DNA from: JANQQZ01 sp039187315
Lineage (GTDB): Bacteria; Planctomycetota; Phycisphaerae; Phycisphaerales; UBA1924
DNA: 33,739 nt
Direction: 5' to 3'
Assembly (NCBI GenBank): GCA_039187315.1
Contig: JBCCZQ010000031.1
Location: 1-33,739 of the forward strand
Below are positions 6,818-15,139 of the stretch, in pieces. The translations under genes were made by a program, and so were the position numbers. The notes beneath the pieces are model-generated. The model was not told the DNA's origin, ran no database searches, and worked only from the letters and a program-made list of their open reading frames with translations. How positions within the stretch are numbered: the stretch's first letter is position 1; the number at the start of each line of letters is the position of its first letter.

Positions 6818-8400
6818 CCCAAACCAGCGCACATGAATCTGCCGAACAACGACTCAGCCGCATCGCATCCGTCCAGCTGATCGTGGGCATGGAGATCCAC
6901 GTCGAGCTCTCGACGCGGACGAAGATGTTCACCCGCGCGCCCAGCCCAGCCTCGCTCGGCGTGACAGATGATCACGAACCCAACTCGCTCGTCGACCCGG
7001 TCGTGCTCGCGCTGCCGGGCACGCTCCCGGTCATGAATCGGGCCGCGGTCGAGCAATCCATGCTCGTTGGCGTGGCGCTCGGCTGCTCCATCGCCGACAC
7101 CAGCGTCTGGGATCGCAAGAGCTACTTCTACCCCGATCTGCCCAAGGCCTACCAGATCAGCCAGTACGAGCAGCCGCTCTGCTTCGATGGGGCGGTCGAC
7201 GTCCCCGCGATGGACGACAACGGCTTTGTTGTCGTCGGCGAGCCCTCGGCCCGGGTCGGCATCATTCGCGCTCACCTTGAAGAAGACGCCGGCAAGCTCT
7301 TGCACGAGGCCCCGGGCGGCCGGGCGATCGCCCATTCGATCGTTGATCTGAACCGCGCCGGCACGCCGCTGCTCGAGATCGTCACCGCGCCCGACCTCCG
7401 CACCGTCGAGTCGGCGGTGGCCTTCTGCCGGCTGCTGCACACCACGTGCCGGTTCCTCGGCGTCACGGCCGGCGTGCTCGAAAAGGGACACATGCGTTTC
7501 GAGCCGAACATCAACTGCGTGCTGACGCTCGACGACGCCCGCGTCGTCCGCACACCGATCGCCGAGATCAAGAACCTCAACTCCTTCCGCGCGGTCGCCG
7601 GAGCGATCCGTCACGAGCTCGCCGAGCAGCCCAAGCGCTGGGCGGAGACCGGTGAGGAGCACGGCCCCGCGATGAAGTCGACCCGCGGGTGGGACGACCA
7701 CCGCGAACGCACCTTCCTCCAGCGTTCGAAGGAGGATGCGCTCGACTACCGCTACTTCCCCGACCCGGACCTGGTCCCAGTCGTCGTCGACGACGCCTGG
7801 CGGGACAGCGTCCGGGCTGGCCTGCCGACGCTTCCACCGGTCCTGCTCGGCCGTTACCGCGACGAGCTCGGCCTGGCCGATCGCGATGCGCAGGCGATCG
7901 CCTTCGAGCGGGCCTCGGCCGCACTCTTCGACGCAGCGCTGGAGCACGCGGCTTCCGAAGGCCTGCCCCGCACCGAAGCCGCCCGCCTGCTGGCGAACCT
8001 GATCGTCCAGACGCTTGGCAGGCTCGCCAACGAGCGGGGCGTCTCGCTCGCATCGTTCACGATCACGCCAACGCGGCTCGCGCAGATCGTGAAGCTGCGG
8101 GCAGAGGACGCAGTGAGCGCAAACGCCGCCGAACGCCTGGTCGAGATCCTGCTCGACGGCGACGCCGATCCGCGTGAACTCGCTGAGCGCGAGGGGCTTA
8201 TGCAGGTTACCGATACCGGCGCGCTCGAAGCATGGGCCGACGAAGCCATCGCCGAGAACCCGGCCATTGCGGAGCAGATCCGCGGCGGAAAGCAGCAGGC
8301 CGTGGGCCGGCTCATCGGCGAGGTTATGAAGAGGTCGGGCGGGCAAGCCGACGCCAAGGCCGTCCGCGCCATCCTGCTCAAGCGCCTGGGCCTTAGATGA
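6814..8400 (+). CDS. gatB: Asp/Glu-tRNA amidotransferase subunit B (GatB)
   Basis: GatB is the kinase/transamidase-side subunit of GatCAB, which converts misacylated Glu-tRNA(Gln) or Asp-tRNA(Asn) to the correct amide. The N-terminal VGMEIHVELSTRTKMF, the DLNRAGTPLLEIV signature (about 178-190), and the later KSTRGWDD and EDALDYRYFPDPDL segments are diagnostic. The last 130 residues are the GatB/YqeY tail domain that contacts tRNA, ending in a GKQQAVGRLIGEVMK motif. Length (528 aa) is slightly above the usual 480 or so. The GTG start overlaps the TGA of the sigma-like gene. gatA and gatC are not in the window. It converges on the GH57 gene with a 15-bp gap. Confidence 0.93.
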   Translation: MTQTSAHESAEQRLSRIASVQLIVGMEIHVELSTRTKMFTRAPSPASLGVTDDHEPNSLVDPVVLALPGTLPVMNRAAVEQSMLVGVALGCSIADTSVWDRKSYFYPDLPKAYQISQYEQPLCFDGAVDVPAMDDNGFVVVGEPSARVGIIRAHLEEDAGKLLHEAPGGRAIAHSIVDLNRAGTPLLEIVTAPDLRTVESAVAFCRLLHTTCRFLGVTAGVLEKGHMRFEPNINCVLTLDDARVVRTPIAEIKNLNSFRAVAGAIRHELAEQPKRWAETGEEHGPAMKSTRGWDDHRERTFLQRSKEDALDYRYFPDPDLVPVVVDDAWRDSVRAGLPTLPPVLLGRYRDELGLADRDAQAIAFERASAALFDAALEHAASEGLPRTEAARLLANLIVQTLGRLANERGVSLASFTITPTRLAQIVKLRAEDAVSANAAERLVEILLDGDADPRELAEREGLMQVTDTGALEAWADEAIAENPAIAEQIRGGKQQAVGRLIGEVMKRSGGQADAKAVRAILLKRLGLR

Positions 8401-8415
8401 CGCGGCGCGGCCCGC

Positions 8416-9723
8416 TTAGGCCTGGCTCCGTACGAGCTCAGGCTTAAGGTCCAGCCGCGCCAGCCGGGCGCGAAGGTTGTCCAGCACGTTCATGAAGTTG
8501 ATGTACCCGTCGTACGGTGAGTCGTACGGGCTGAAGTACTTGTGGACGTCTCCGTCCGCCCAGTACTTGGTGCACATGTAGTAGAAATGGTCGCTGGTTG
8601 TCAGCTTGCGCCAGTCCTCGAGCACGTATTCAACCTGCTTGGCCAGCTCGGGCTGGAGCTCGGCGAGCGTGGATGCCTGCTCGACAGCTCGCCGGACTTC
8701 GGCCTCGGCCTTGTACGTCTCGTGCAGCGCGTTGGCCTGCATCGCGTTGCCCAGCCACGCCGACAGATCCCTCTCCGTGTCCGCCCAGCTCAGGTAGTGC
8801 GGCACGTCGTAGTCACCGACCGGATCGAACTCTTCGAGCGCCATGCTCGGCGTCACGAAGTGGTTCTCGCCGGGCGCGACGTCGAAGATCGCCTTCGGCA
8901 GCGCGCGGACGAAGTCGAAGATACCGGTGTCCGACCACTGGTGCTCACCGAACGTCTCGTAGTCCATGAACAGGTTGACCAGGAACCCGTCGCCGTTGAC
9001 ATCGTTGACCCAGCCGGCGAACTTCTCGGCCGTCAGCGGCCACTCCGCCCAGCCGCGGTTGCCGAAGCGGAAGGCCATGTCGTCGCTCAGGCGGTAGTTC
9101 TTGAGAAGCAGCCCGAAGGGTTTCTGGCCGCTCGCCGGCGCGGGAAGGCCCGGCGGCGTGTAGACGTAGCTCGGCTTGCGGAACCCGAGGTAGTGGTCCC
9201 AGCCCTCGCAGCAGACGCCATTGAACCGGCGCGAGCCGTCCGGGTTCGTCATCGACGCGACGGCGTGGCCGACGTCGTTGGAATAGACCAACTCGGTGTT
9301 GCGGAAGACCTTCGGCGTCACGCCGAACAGCTCCTGCATCTTCGCGGCGTGCTTGTCGACCTGGGCCTCGAACTCCCGCCGGCTGTACAGGAAGCTCAGC
9401 GAGTGGTAGTAGGTCTCAGCAAGGAACTCGACGCAGCCGGTCTCGGCCAGACGCTTGAAGGAGTCGAGCACGTCCGGGGCATACTCGGCGAACTGGTCGA
9501 GCGCAACACCCGACACGCTGAACGAGCACCGGAAGTTCCCGTCGTTCGCCTCGATCAGATCCAGCAGCAGCCGGTTCATCGGGCGGTAGCACTTGTCGGC
9601 GACCTTCTGGCAGATCGCCGCGTTATTGTCCGTATCGAAGTAGAACGGGTGGTCGTCGAACACCGAGTACCGCTTGAGGCGGTACGGCTGGTGCACCTGG
9701 AAATAGAAGCAGACTGAGGCCAT
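8416..9723 (-). CDS. Glycoside hydrolase family 57 alpha-amylase-type enzyme
   Basis: The 435-aa protein opens with VCFYFQVHQPYRL, the conserved GH57 HQP motif. The candidate nucleophile is Glu144 in RNTELVYSND and the candidate acid/base is Asp254 in LFMDYETFGEHQ. These define a GH57 catalytic (beta/alpha)7 barrel acting on alpha-glucans. No signal peptide is present, so it probably acts in the cytoplasm on glycogen or maltodextrin. I chose the ATG at 9723, with GGGGG 7 nt upstream; the in-frame GTG ten codons earlier adds nothing that looks like the family. Whether it is an amylase, a glucanotransferase or a branching enzyme cannot be read from sequence. No other glycogen gene is nearby. 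Confidence 0.88.
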   Translation of the reverse strand: MASVCFYFQVHQPYRLKRYSVFDDHPFYFDTDNNAAICQKVADKCYRPMNRLLLDLIEANDGNFRCSFSVSGVALDQFAEYAPDVLDSFKRLAETGCVEFLAETYYHSLSFLYSRREFEAQVDKHAAKMQELFGVTPKVFRNTELVYSNDVGHAVASMTNPDGSRRFNGVCCEGWDHYLGFRKPSYVYTPPGLPAPASGQKPFGLLLKNYRLSDDMAFRFGNRGWAEWPLTAEKFAGWVNDVNGDGFLVNLFMDYETFGEHQWSDTGIFDFVRALPKAIFDVAPGENHFVTPSMALEEFDPVGDYDVPHYLSWADTERDLSAWLGNAMQANALHETYKAEAEVRRAVEQASTLAELQPELAKQVEYVLEDWRKLTTSDHFYYMCTKYWADGDVHKYFSPYDSPYDGYINFMNVLDNLRARLARLDLKPELVRSQA

Positions 9724-9817
9724 GGCGAAACCCCCGGCCGGCGTGCCCACCACGCAGCGACAGGCAGAGTCTACGGCCCTCCGCCTCCGCCTTCCGAGTC
9801 CCGGCCGCTGTATTCAC

Positions 9818-10024
9818 TCAACCTTGCGATCCAGCACGCTCGTCCGGTTCGACACGGATCTCCTCCACCGTCGTCCGAGTCAGCGTGACCCGCCCTTGGG
9901 GCGTCGGGCGTGATTCCGTCTCGACCGTCGTCCGCGTGTCGGCCGGCCGGGAGGACACCGGCGTCCGGATCGCGCGCCCGATCTCGCCGACGAACCGCCC
10001 GAGATTCCGCATGAGCCCGGCCAC
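9818..10024 (-). CDS. Small hypothetical protein downstream of nuoE
   Basis: This 68-aa frame (GTG at 10024; ATG at 10012 is the alternative) begins 9 bp after the nuoE stop on the same strand. AGAAGG lies 4 nt before the GTG. The N-terminus is amphipathic (MRNLGRFVGEIGRAIR) and the rest is polar, rich in Thr, Arg, Glu and Val, with an alternating pattern suggestive of beta strands (RVTLTRTTVEEIRVE). No family is recognised. Its support is tight spacing and ordinary amino-acid composition; it may still be spurious. Confidence 0.5.
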   Translation of the reverse strand: MAGLMRNLGRFVGEIGRAIRTPVSSRPADTRTTVETESRPTPQGRVTLTRTTVEEIRVEPDERAGSQG

Positions 10025-10033
10025 CCGACCTTC

Positions 10034-10594
10034 TCAGTGCCCGCCGGGGTGTCCGGAGTTCGCGCGGGCCTGGTCGATCAGCCCGGGCACCTGCTCGGGG
10101 GTCAGGTTCTCGTGGAGCGTCTCGTCGATCAGCGCGACCGGCGCCGTGCCGCAGGAACCCAGGCACTCAAGCTCGATCAGCGTAAAGGAGCCGTCGTCGG
10201 TCGTCTCACCGACATCGACGCCCAGCGTCACCTTGCAGGCCTCGCTGATCTCGGGCTGCCCGCAGAACTCGCACGCGATCGAGCGGCAGACCGCGATCAC
10301 GTGCGCACCCTTCGGCCGCAGCCAGTACTCCTCGTAGAACGTCGCTGTGTCGATGACCTCGGCCGGCGGCAGGTCCAGAAAACGGGCGATCTCCAGCATC
10401 GCCCGCTCCGGCACCCAGCCGTAGTGGTGCTGGATCATGTGCAGCGCCGGCAGCAGGGCCGCGTGCGTCGTCTCGAATCTCGGCAGGTAGCGGTCGCGCA
10501 GATCGGCCCGCATCGCCTCGGTGAGGTAGTCGCCCTCGTGCGCCGCGTCGCGGCTGGGCGTGGCGGTCGAGCTGTTCTTGGTGATCCAGGCCAT
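10034..10594 (-). CDS. nuoE: NADH-quinone oxidoreductase subunit E (NuoE)
   Basis: NuoE carries the [2Fe-2S] cluster N1a in the peripheral NADH-dehydrogenase arm of complex I. The four ligands are visible: Cys103 and Cys108 (C-x4-C in VCRSIAC) and Cys144 and Cys148 (C-x3-C in ECLGSCG). The thioredoxin-like fold region HMIQHHYGWVPERAMLEIARFLDLP is typical, as is TATFYEEY. The ATG at 10594 has GGGAGGG upstream. nuoD lies on the same strand but is separated from nuoE by three unrelated genes (10650-12365). nuoF is not adjacent. Confidence 0.92.
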   Translation of the reverse strand: MAWITKNSSTATPSRDAAHEGDYLTEAMRADLRDRYLPRFETTHAALLPALHMIQHHYGWVPERAMLEIARFLDLPPAEVIDTATFYEEYWLRPKGAHVIAVCRSIACEFCGQPEISEACKVTLGVDVGETTDDGSFTLIELECLGSCGTAPVALIDETLHENLTPEQVPGLIDQARANSGHPGGH

Positions 10595-10649
10595 GACGCC
10601 CTCCCGTGAACGGATGCCATCCTAGCGAGACTGCTGCAAGCAGGCCCTC

Positions 10650-11402
10650 TCAGCCCCCGCCGTCCTCCGCTTCCGCTTCCTCGGCCATCCGCCGCGCTTC
10701 CTCCGGCGACGGACCCACCGGGTGCTCACCCGGGCTCATCGATCGGCCATCGATCTGGTGGTGCAGCACCATCGGGCCGCCCATCCAGTACCGGCACACG
10801 CTCCCCGAAGACCGCTCATGGATCGATTCAACCATGGGTGCGCTCGGCACGTCCTCGTCAAACTCGCCCCAGTGCACCACCTGCACCGGCTGGTCTTCCG
10901 GATCCGTAAGCAACACCCAGTCGCCCCTGTTGCTCAGGGCCGTGTACTTGCTGTCGTTGCCCGCGTGGAAGACGAAGCAGCCCATGTCCTCGTTCTCGTC
11001 CCGCGGCGCCCGCTCGGCCGTGCCGATCACCCCTTTGCCCGCGAACGACTGCCCGTGCCCGTTGAAGATCACGACTACCTCGCCCGGCCCGAGCCGGAAG
11101 GGCGGGAACGTGAACGCGAACTCGCCCGTGCCGCCCCGGTTGCGGTCGCTGACGGTGTAACCCGTCAGCGTGATTGTCCGATCGTGCGGGTTGTACAGCT
11201 CGACGAACTCGTCGCCCGTCGCGTCGCGCGTGCCGTCCGGCCAGGCGTCGCCGTCGTCGCCCGGGGGCACGGCATAGAGCACCTCCGTGATCATCGGGTG
11301 CGGAGCATCGACCACGGGCTTCTCCAAGTCCGTGCTCGGCTGAGCACCAGCCGACGTGATGCCGGCCGCCGCAACCGCCGTGCCCATTGTGATCTTGAGC
11401 AT
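10650..11402 (-). CDS. Secreted lamin-tail-domain protein
   Basis: The ATG at 11402 has GGAGGTGG about 4 nt upstream. A short signal peptide (about residues 1-20) is followed by a lamin-tail (LTD) type Ig-like domain: MITEVLYA, GDEFVELYNPHDRTITLTGYTVSD, FPPFRLGPGEVVVIFNG, and later strands up to about residue 180. LTD domains occur in many secreted bacterial proteins and are thought to mediate binding; no catalytic residues are seen. The C-terminus is an acidic helix rich in Glu and Ala ending in Gly residues. It sits between nuoE and a lipoprotein gene and has no evident link to complex I. Confidence 0.8.
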   Translation of the reverse strand: MLKITMGTAVAAAGITSAGAQPSTDLEKPVVDAPHPMITEVLYAVPPGDDGDAWPDGTRDATGDEFVELYNPHDRTITLTGYTVSDRNRGGTGEFAFTFPPFRLGPGEVVVIFNGHGQSFAGKGVIGTAERAPRDENEDMGCFVFHAGNDSKYTALSNRGDWVLLTDPEDQPVQVVHWGEFDEDVPSAPMVESIHERSSGSVCRYWMGGPMVLHHQIDGRSMSPGEHPVGPSPEEARRMAEEAEAEDGGG

Positions 11403-11448
11403 GCGCCACCTCCGAAGGGGAGGGTAGCGCTGTTCGCGGCCCGTCAGG

Positions 11449-11829
11449 CTACTCGTCGTCGATCAGCACCAGCCCGCTCGGGCTGAAGTCGTCCGGTCCG
11501 ATCCGCAGCCGCGTCGTCCCCCAGCCCAGCCGGCGGGTCTCGGTCACACCGGACCCAAGGCCGATCGCCGAGTCGACCGCGAGGGTCACCCGCTCAGTAA
11601 TCGGCGCCGAGACAGGCCCAAGCGTCGCAGTCTCCCCCGGCCCGACCGTCGCGCCGGCCAGCCGCCGATCCCCGGCCTGGATCAGTTCACGCGAGACGGT
11701 CGCCCGGACGGGCGTGGCCGTGTCGTTGGTCAGGATGACCGTCCGGCCGGGCGCGCAGGCGGTCAGCAGCAGGGCCGTGAGGCCGAGGGCGGCGAGCGGA
11801 GCGAGCCGGGGCAGCCGTGCGGGAGTCAT
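11449..11829 (-). CDS. Small lipoprotein, function unknown
   Basis: From the ATG at 11829 the product is 126 aa with an N-terminal hydrophobic leader and a lipobox LLTAC (Cys25 lipidated). The mature part is beta-rich: VILTNDTATPVRATVSREL, then GETATLGPVSAPITERVTLAV, resembling a small Ig-like or beta-sandwich lipoprotein. The frame is open further upstream, but the added residues are Arg-rich and come before the lipobox, so I reject them. A TACTCT hexamer lies 4 nt upstream and there is no Shine-Dalgarno. It begins 35 bp after the pseudopilin stop and is probably co-transcribed with it. Confidence 0.7.
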   Translation of the reverse strand: MTPARLPRLAPLAALGLTALLLTACAPGRTVILTNDTATPVRATVSRELIQAGDRRLAGATVGPGETATLGPVSAPITERVTLAVDSAIGLGSGVTETRRLGWGTTRLRIGPDDFSPSGLVLIDDE

Positions 11830-11864
11830 GGCGGAGAGTAGGAGCCGTCGGATGGCATCACAGG

Positions 11865-12365
11865 TCACGGCGCGATGCGCCAGGCGAGGTGCTCGGCATC
11901 CCAGCGTTGGATCGATCCGGAGCCGGTGTCGCCGTCGTCGAAGCGTTCGTCGAAGCGTTGGACGAGGTCCTGGTTCAGGTCGCCGACCATCGCGATGTGC
12001 GGGTACGGCCCGTGCGCCGGGTTCCAGTCCCACTCATAGCCGAACGGTGGGGCACGGTTGAAATAGGCCTCGTCGTAGTAGCCCTCGAGTTCGGGCGGAT
12101 AGACGCCGCTGAGCTGGTTCGGCGGGAAGGCGCCGTGGTGGGCGTGATACAGCCGCAGGGCCATCTCGAATTGCCGGAACTCCTTCGCGGCGGCGTTGAC
12201 TCGGGCGTTTGCGCCCGCGTGCGTGATCCGCGGCACGGCCACTCCAGCAAGGACGCCGAGCACCACGACCACGATCACCAGCTCAAGAAGCGTGAAGCCG
12301 GCATTCCGCCCGATGACCTGCGGGGCACGGTCCAACCTGCGCAACATGCTCGCCCGCCCCAGCAT
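11865..12365 (-). CDS. Type II secretion / type IV pilus-like pseudopilin
   Basis: The ATG at 12365 (GGGAGGAT just upstream) gives 166 aa. The leader ends in RNAG before FTLLELVIVVVVLGVLAGVAVP, the prepilin peptidase site (G/F, with Glu at +5) and hydrophobic helix of class III signal peptides. The globular part is GspG-like in its early region (ARVNAAAKEFRQFEMALRLYHAHHGAFPP), then diverges, with many aromatic residues and an RFDERFDDGD segment encoded by a perfect 12-bp tandem duplication. These planctomycete pseudopilins (DUF1559-like and others) are numerous and of unclear function. No secretion ATPase or secretin is in the window. Confidence 0.82.
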   Translation of the reverse strand: MLGRASMLRRLDRAPQVIGRNAGFTLLELVIVVVVLGVLAGVAVPRITHAGANARVNAAAKEFRQFEMALRLYHAHHGAFPPNQLSGVYPPELEGYYDEAYFNRAPPFGYEWDWNPAHGPYPHIAMVGDLNQDLVQRFDERFDDGDTGSGSIQRWDAEHLAWRIAP

Positions 12366-12488
12366 CGCCCATCCTCCCCCTGCCTCCGCAGGCACCATCG
12401 GGCCGATGAGCATCGATCGTGAGCTGTCAGGCAAGACGGAAGGGGAACGGGGGCGTTCAGAACGCTGGTTCTCGGTCCTGAGGCTGCA

Positions 12489-13778
12489 TTACCGATCCAG
12501 CTCAGCCGCCACAACGTTGATCGAGCCGATGACCGCGACCAGGTCCGCGAGCATGTGGCCCTCGATCATCTTCGAGACTACCGCGTAGTTGATGAAGCTC
12601 GGCGGCCGGGTCCGGGCGCGGAAGGGCCGAGGCCCGCCGTCGGAGACGACGAAATAGCCCAGCTCGCCGTTGGCCGTCTCGTTGGCGCCGTAAGCCTCGG
12701 CGACGGGCGGCTTCCAGCCGCGATTGGACATGATCAGCTCGAAGTGCTGGATGAGCCCCTCGATGGAGCCGTAGACGTCCGGCTTGCTCGGCTTAACCAT
12801 TTTGCCATCAGCAAAAGTATCCAGCGGCCCGCCTGGGATGTTGTCGATCAGCTGGCGGATGATGTCGCGCGACTGCTTCATCTCCTCGACGCGTACGAGG
12901 AAGCGTGCGTACGCGTCGCCGTCGTGCGCGACGGGCACCTTGAACTCGACGGGCTTACCGCCCTGACCGTCCCAGTTGTCCTGGTAGCACAGGTAGGGCT
13001 CGTCCTTGCGTAGATCCCGCTTCACGCCCGAGCCCCGGGCCATCGGGCCCGAGAGCGACCAGTTGATGGCTTCATCATGGGTGACGATGCCGATGCCGCG
13101 GGTCCGGTCCTGGAAGATCCGGTTGCGCTTGACGAGGTTCTCGATGTCAGCGATCGCCTGGACCAGGTCCTCGTTGATGAACCGTTTGACCATGTTCTTG
13201 AAGACCTGCTCGTCGGGCAGGTCCTGCATCGCGCCGCCGACGCGGGTCCAGTCCGGGTGGTACCGCTGGCCGGCGACATAATCGCAGATGTCGTAGATCC
13301 GCTCGCGCTGGTTAAACAGGTACAGGAAGCCGCTGAACGCGCCAAGGTCCAGCCCAGCGGCGCCGACGCACAGCAGGTGGTCCTGGATCCGCGCCAGCTC
13401 CGCCATGATCGTCCGCAGGACCTTGCATCGCGGCGTCAGATCGATCCCGAAGAGGGTCTCGACGGCGTGGTGCCAGCAGATGTCGTTGGCGATCGGCGAG
13501 AGGTAGTTCATCCGGCTGACGATGGTGACGTACTGGTTGTAGTCCAGCACCTCACCCAGCTTCTCGAAGCCGGAGTGCAGGTAGCCGATGTGCGGCGTAC
13601 AACGGGCGACCCTCTCGCCGTCGAGCTGAAGGACGAGCCGGAGCGTGGTGTGCGTCGCCGGGTGCTGTGGCCCGAAGTTGAGCGTCCAGCGGTCGCCGGT
13701 GTCGACCATATCGCCCAGGTAGGGCGTGGTCTCGCTGTCGACATCGAGGCCCTCGTCGGGCCGCAGTGTGTAGGGCAT
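12489..13778 (-). CDS. nuoD: NADH-quinone oxidoreductase subunit D (NuoD)
   Basis: NuoD is the 49-kDa subunit of complex I that forms the quinone site with NuoB. Family landmarks are present: LNFGPQHPATHTTLRLVLQLDGE near the start, HIGYLHSGFEKLGE, RMNYLSPIANDICW, ELARIQDHLL, the GPMARGSGVKRDLRKDEPY segment, and the C-terminal FINYAVVSKMIEGHMLADLVAVIGSIN. I chose the ATG at 13778, with GGAG 7 nt upstream, rather than the TTG at 13805. At 429 aa it is a stand-alone NuoD, not a NuoCD fusion. A TATGAT hexamer at 13808-13813 could be its -10. It is separated from nuoE by three envelope-type genes. Confidence 0.94.
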   Translation of the reverse strand: MPYTLRPDEGLDVDSETTPYLGDMVDTGDRWTLNFGPQHPATHTTLRLVLQLDGERVARCTPHIGYLHSGFEKLGEVLDYNQYVTIVSRMNYLSPIANDICWHHAVETLFGIDLTPRCKVLRTIMAELARIQDHLLCVGAAGLDLGAFSGFLYLFNQRERIYDICDYVAGQRYHPDWTRVGGAMQDLPDEQVFKNMVKRFINEDLVQAIADIENLVKRNRIFQDRTRGIGIVTHDEAINWSLSGPMARGSGVKRDLRKDEPYLCYQDNWDGQGGKPVEFKVPVAHDGDAYARFLVRVEEMKQSRDIIRQLIDNIPGGPLDTFADGKMVKPSKPDVYGSIEGLIQHFELIMSNRGWKPPVAEAYGANETANGELGYFVVSDGGPRPFRARTRPPSFINYAVVSKMIEGHMLADLVAVIGSINVVAAELDR

Positions 13779-13808
13779 CGCTTGGCTCCAAAGATCTTGC
13801 TGCAACCA

Positions 13809-15029
13809 TCATACGGCAGCATGTGCGGCCAGAGCCCTGTCAGCACTCTTCACGAACAAGCTCCGGTACGCAGTGTGGCTCGCCAGGGTGCTCAGCGCCA
13901 CCAGGACGGTGCCCAGCAGCGGGATGAACTGGAACAGAATCGCAAAGACCAGCAGCACTCTGAGGCCCACACGTATGACCATGGACTTCATTCGTGGGAT
14001 GTACCGTCTGTACGGCGCGACGACCGTCATCCGGCCGTAGATGACCGCCGGGATCATGCCCACTATGGGTACGAGACCGAACAGCGTCACAAGCACCAGG
14101 GTCTTGGGCAGCCTGCTGCGAACCCACCGGTCGTATTCCTCGGCCTCGGTCCCAGAGGCAAACGTTGTCTTGCCGCATGCGTTGCAGACCTGCGAGGCCG
14201 TTCGTGACTCCAGCCGTTCGGCGCAGCTGGGGCAACGCCGGAATGAACGCAGCCGCATGGGGTGATCCGGTTCCGCGGCGGCTGCGCCGGCGACGCCCAG
14301 CCACGAGATGCCCCGCGCATCGGTGTTGGCGCTGTCGCAAGAAGGGCAGTACAGCGCAGCTCGGTACATCGAAGCGCCGCACGACGAGCATTCGACCTGC
14401 CGCTGGACCTCTTTGTTCTCGAGGTGACGGCGCAGGAGCCACAGCGATCCGATCGCCAAGAGTGCCAGCAGAAGCATGAGCACCGGCAGCAGGAACGCCA
14501 CTACGACGCCGAACGCCGACCAGAAGTCTTCAAGCCAGCTCAGGATGCCCTGGAGCCCGCTGTCGTCGTCTTCATCTGCCTCGAACACGCTACCCAGCAC
14601 CGACGACCGGATCTGCGCCACGCCGAACACCGAGCCGCCGACGAACGTCGCCGCGACCCAATCCCCGAAACCGGCTTGCTGGGCCGAATCCACGATCGCG
14701 TTGACGTCAGTCGAGTTGGCATACGCGACCACCATCGCTGCTGCCACGATCGGTTTAAGGTACGGCTCGATCTCGTTGAGCAGCATCCGAAGATCGGCCT
14801 GCTTGGTGCCGGTCATCTCTGCGATCGCAAGGATCGCCAGGCAGAGCAGCACGATGTCGTTCGTCAGAACACCGTTTGGGGCCAACCCGGCCGCGAGCAG
14901 TGCCGGGTCGGCGCCGAGGCCGGCTTCTGGCGAGATATTCACAAGCAACGCCAGCAGGAACGCAGGCACGAACGCCCTCGAAGCAAAGCTCGGGACGATT
15001 CCAACGGCAGCAGCGGCTTCGAGCAACAC
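13809..15029 (-). CDS. DUF4126-like membrane protein with two zinc ribbons
   Basis: The 406-aa product begins with a GTG at 15029. The first 200 residues are mostly hydrophobic helices (about 12-33, 55-75, 92-105, 170-200); the opening (VPSFASRAFVPAFLLALLV) resembles DUF4126. Two Cys4 zinc ribbons follow: Cys214/217 with 228/231, and Cys266/269 with 282/285. A second block of helices (about 310-330 and 352-385) ends the protein. The arrangement membrane-zinc-zinc-membrane echoes the small zinc-ribbon proteins at the start of the window. The function is not known. It ends 30 bp before the nuoD start and may share its transcript. Confidence 0.65.
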   Translation of the reverse strand: MLLEAAAAVGIVPSFASRAFVPAFLLALLVNISPEAGLGADPALLAAGLAPNGVLTNDIVLLCLAILAIAEMTGTKQADLRMLLNEIEPYLKPIVAAAMVVAYANSTDVNAIVDSAQQAGFGDWVAATFVGGSVFGVAQIRSSVLGSVFEADEDDDSGLQGILSWLEDFWSAFGVVVAFLLPVLMLLLALLAIGSLWLLRRHLENKEVQRQVECSSCGASMYRAALYCPSCDSANTDARGISWLGVAGAAAAEPDHPMRLRSFRRCPSCAERLESRTASQVCNACGKTTFASGTEAEEYDRWVRSRLPKTLVLVTLFGLVPIVGMIPAVIYGRMTVVAPYRRYIPRMKSMVIRVGLRVLLVFAILFQFIPLLGTVLVALSTLASHTAYRSLFVKSADRALAAHAAV

Positions 15030-15139
15030 GATGGAGCCCCCAGGAAACCGGATATCATAAGGCGAGAACCTGTTTACTGTGCGTTCGCCGAGAACTCAAG
15101 CCAGGAACTTGCAGCGTTGAACTGTTCGGCCACACGATT

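Noticed and set aside
6217..8346. 709-codon minus-strand open frame opposite gatB
   Set aside because: It lies over a certain gatB gene and has no recognisable motif; a GC-bias artefact.
12459..12472. Small AGAAC-GCTG-GTTCT hairpin after nuoD
   Set aside because: Only 5 bp and no T-run; too weak to call a terminator.
13779..13805. NuoD start at TTG 13805
   Set aside because: The ATG at 13778 has GGAG 7 nt upstream and matches the usual NuoD N-terminus better.
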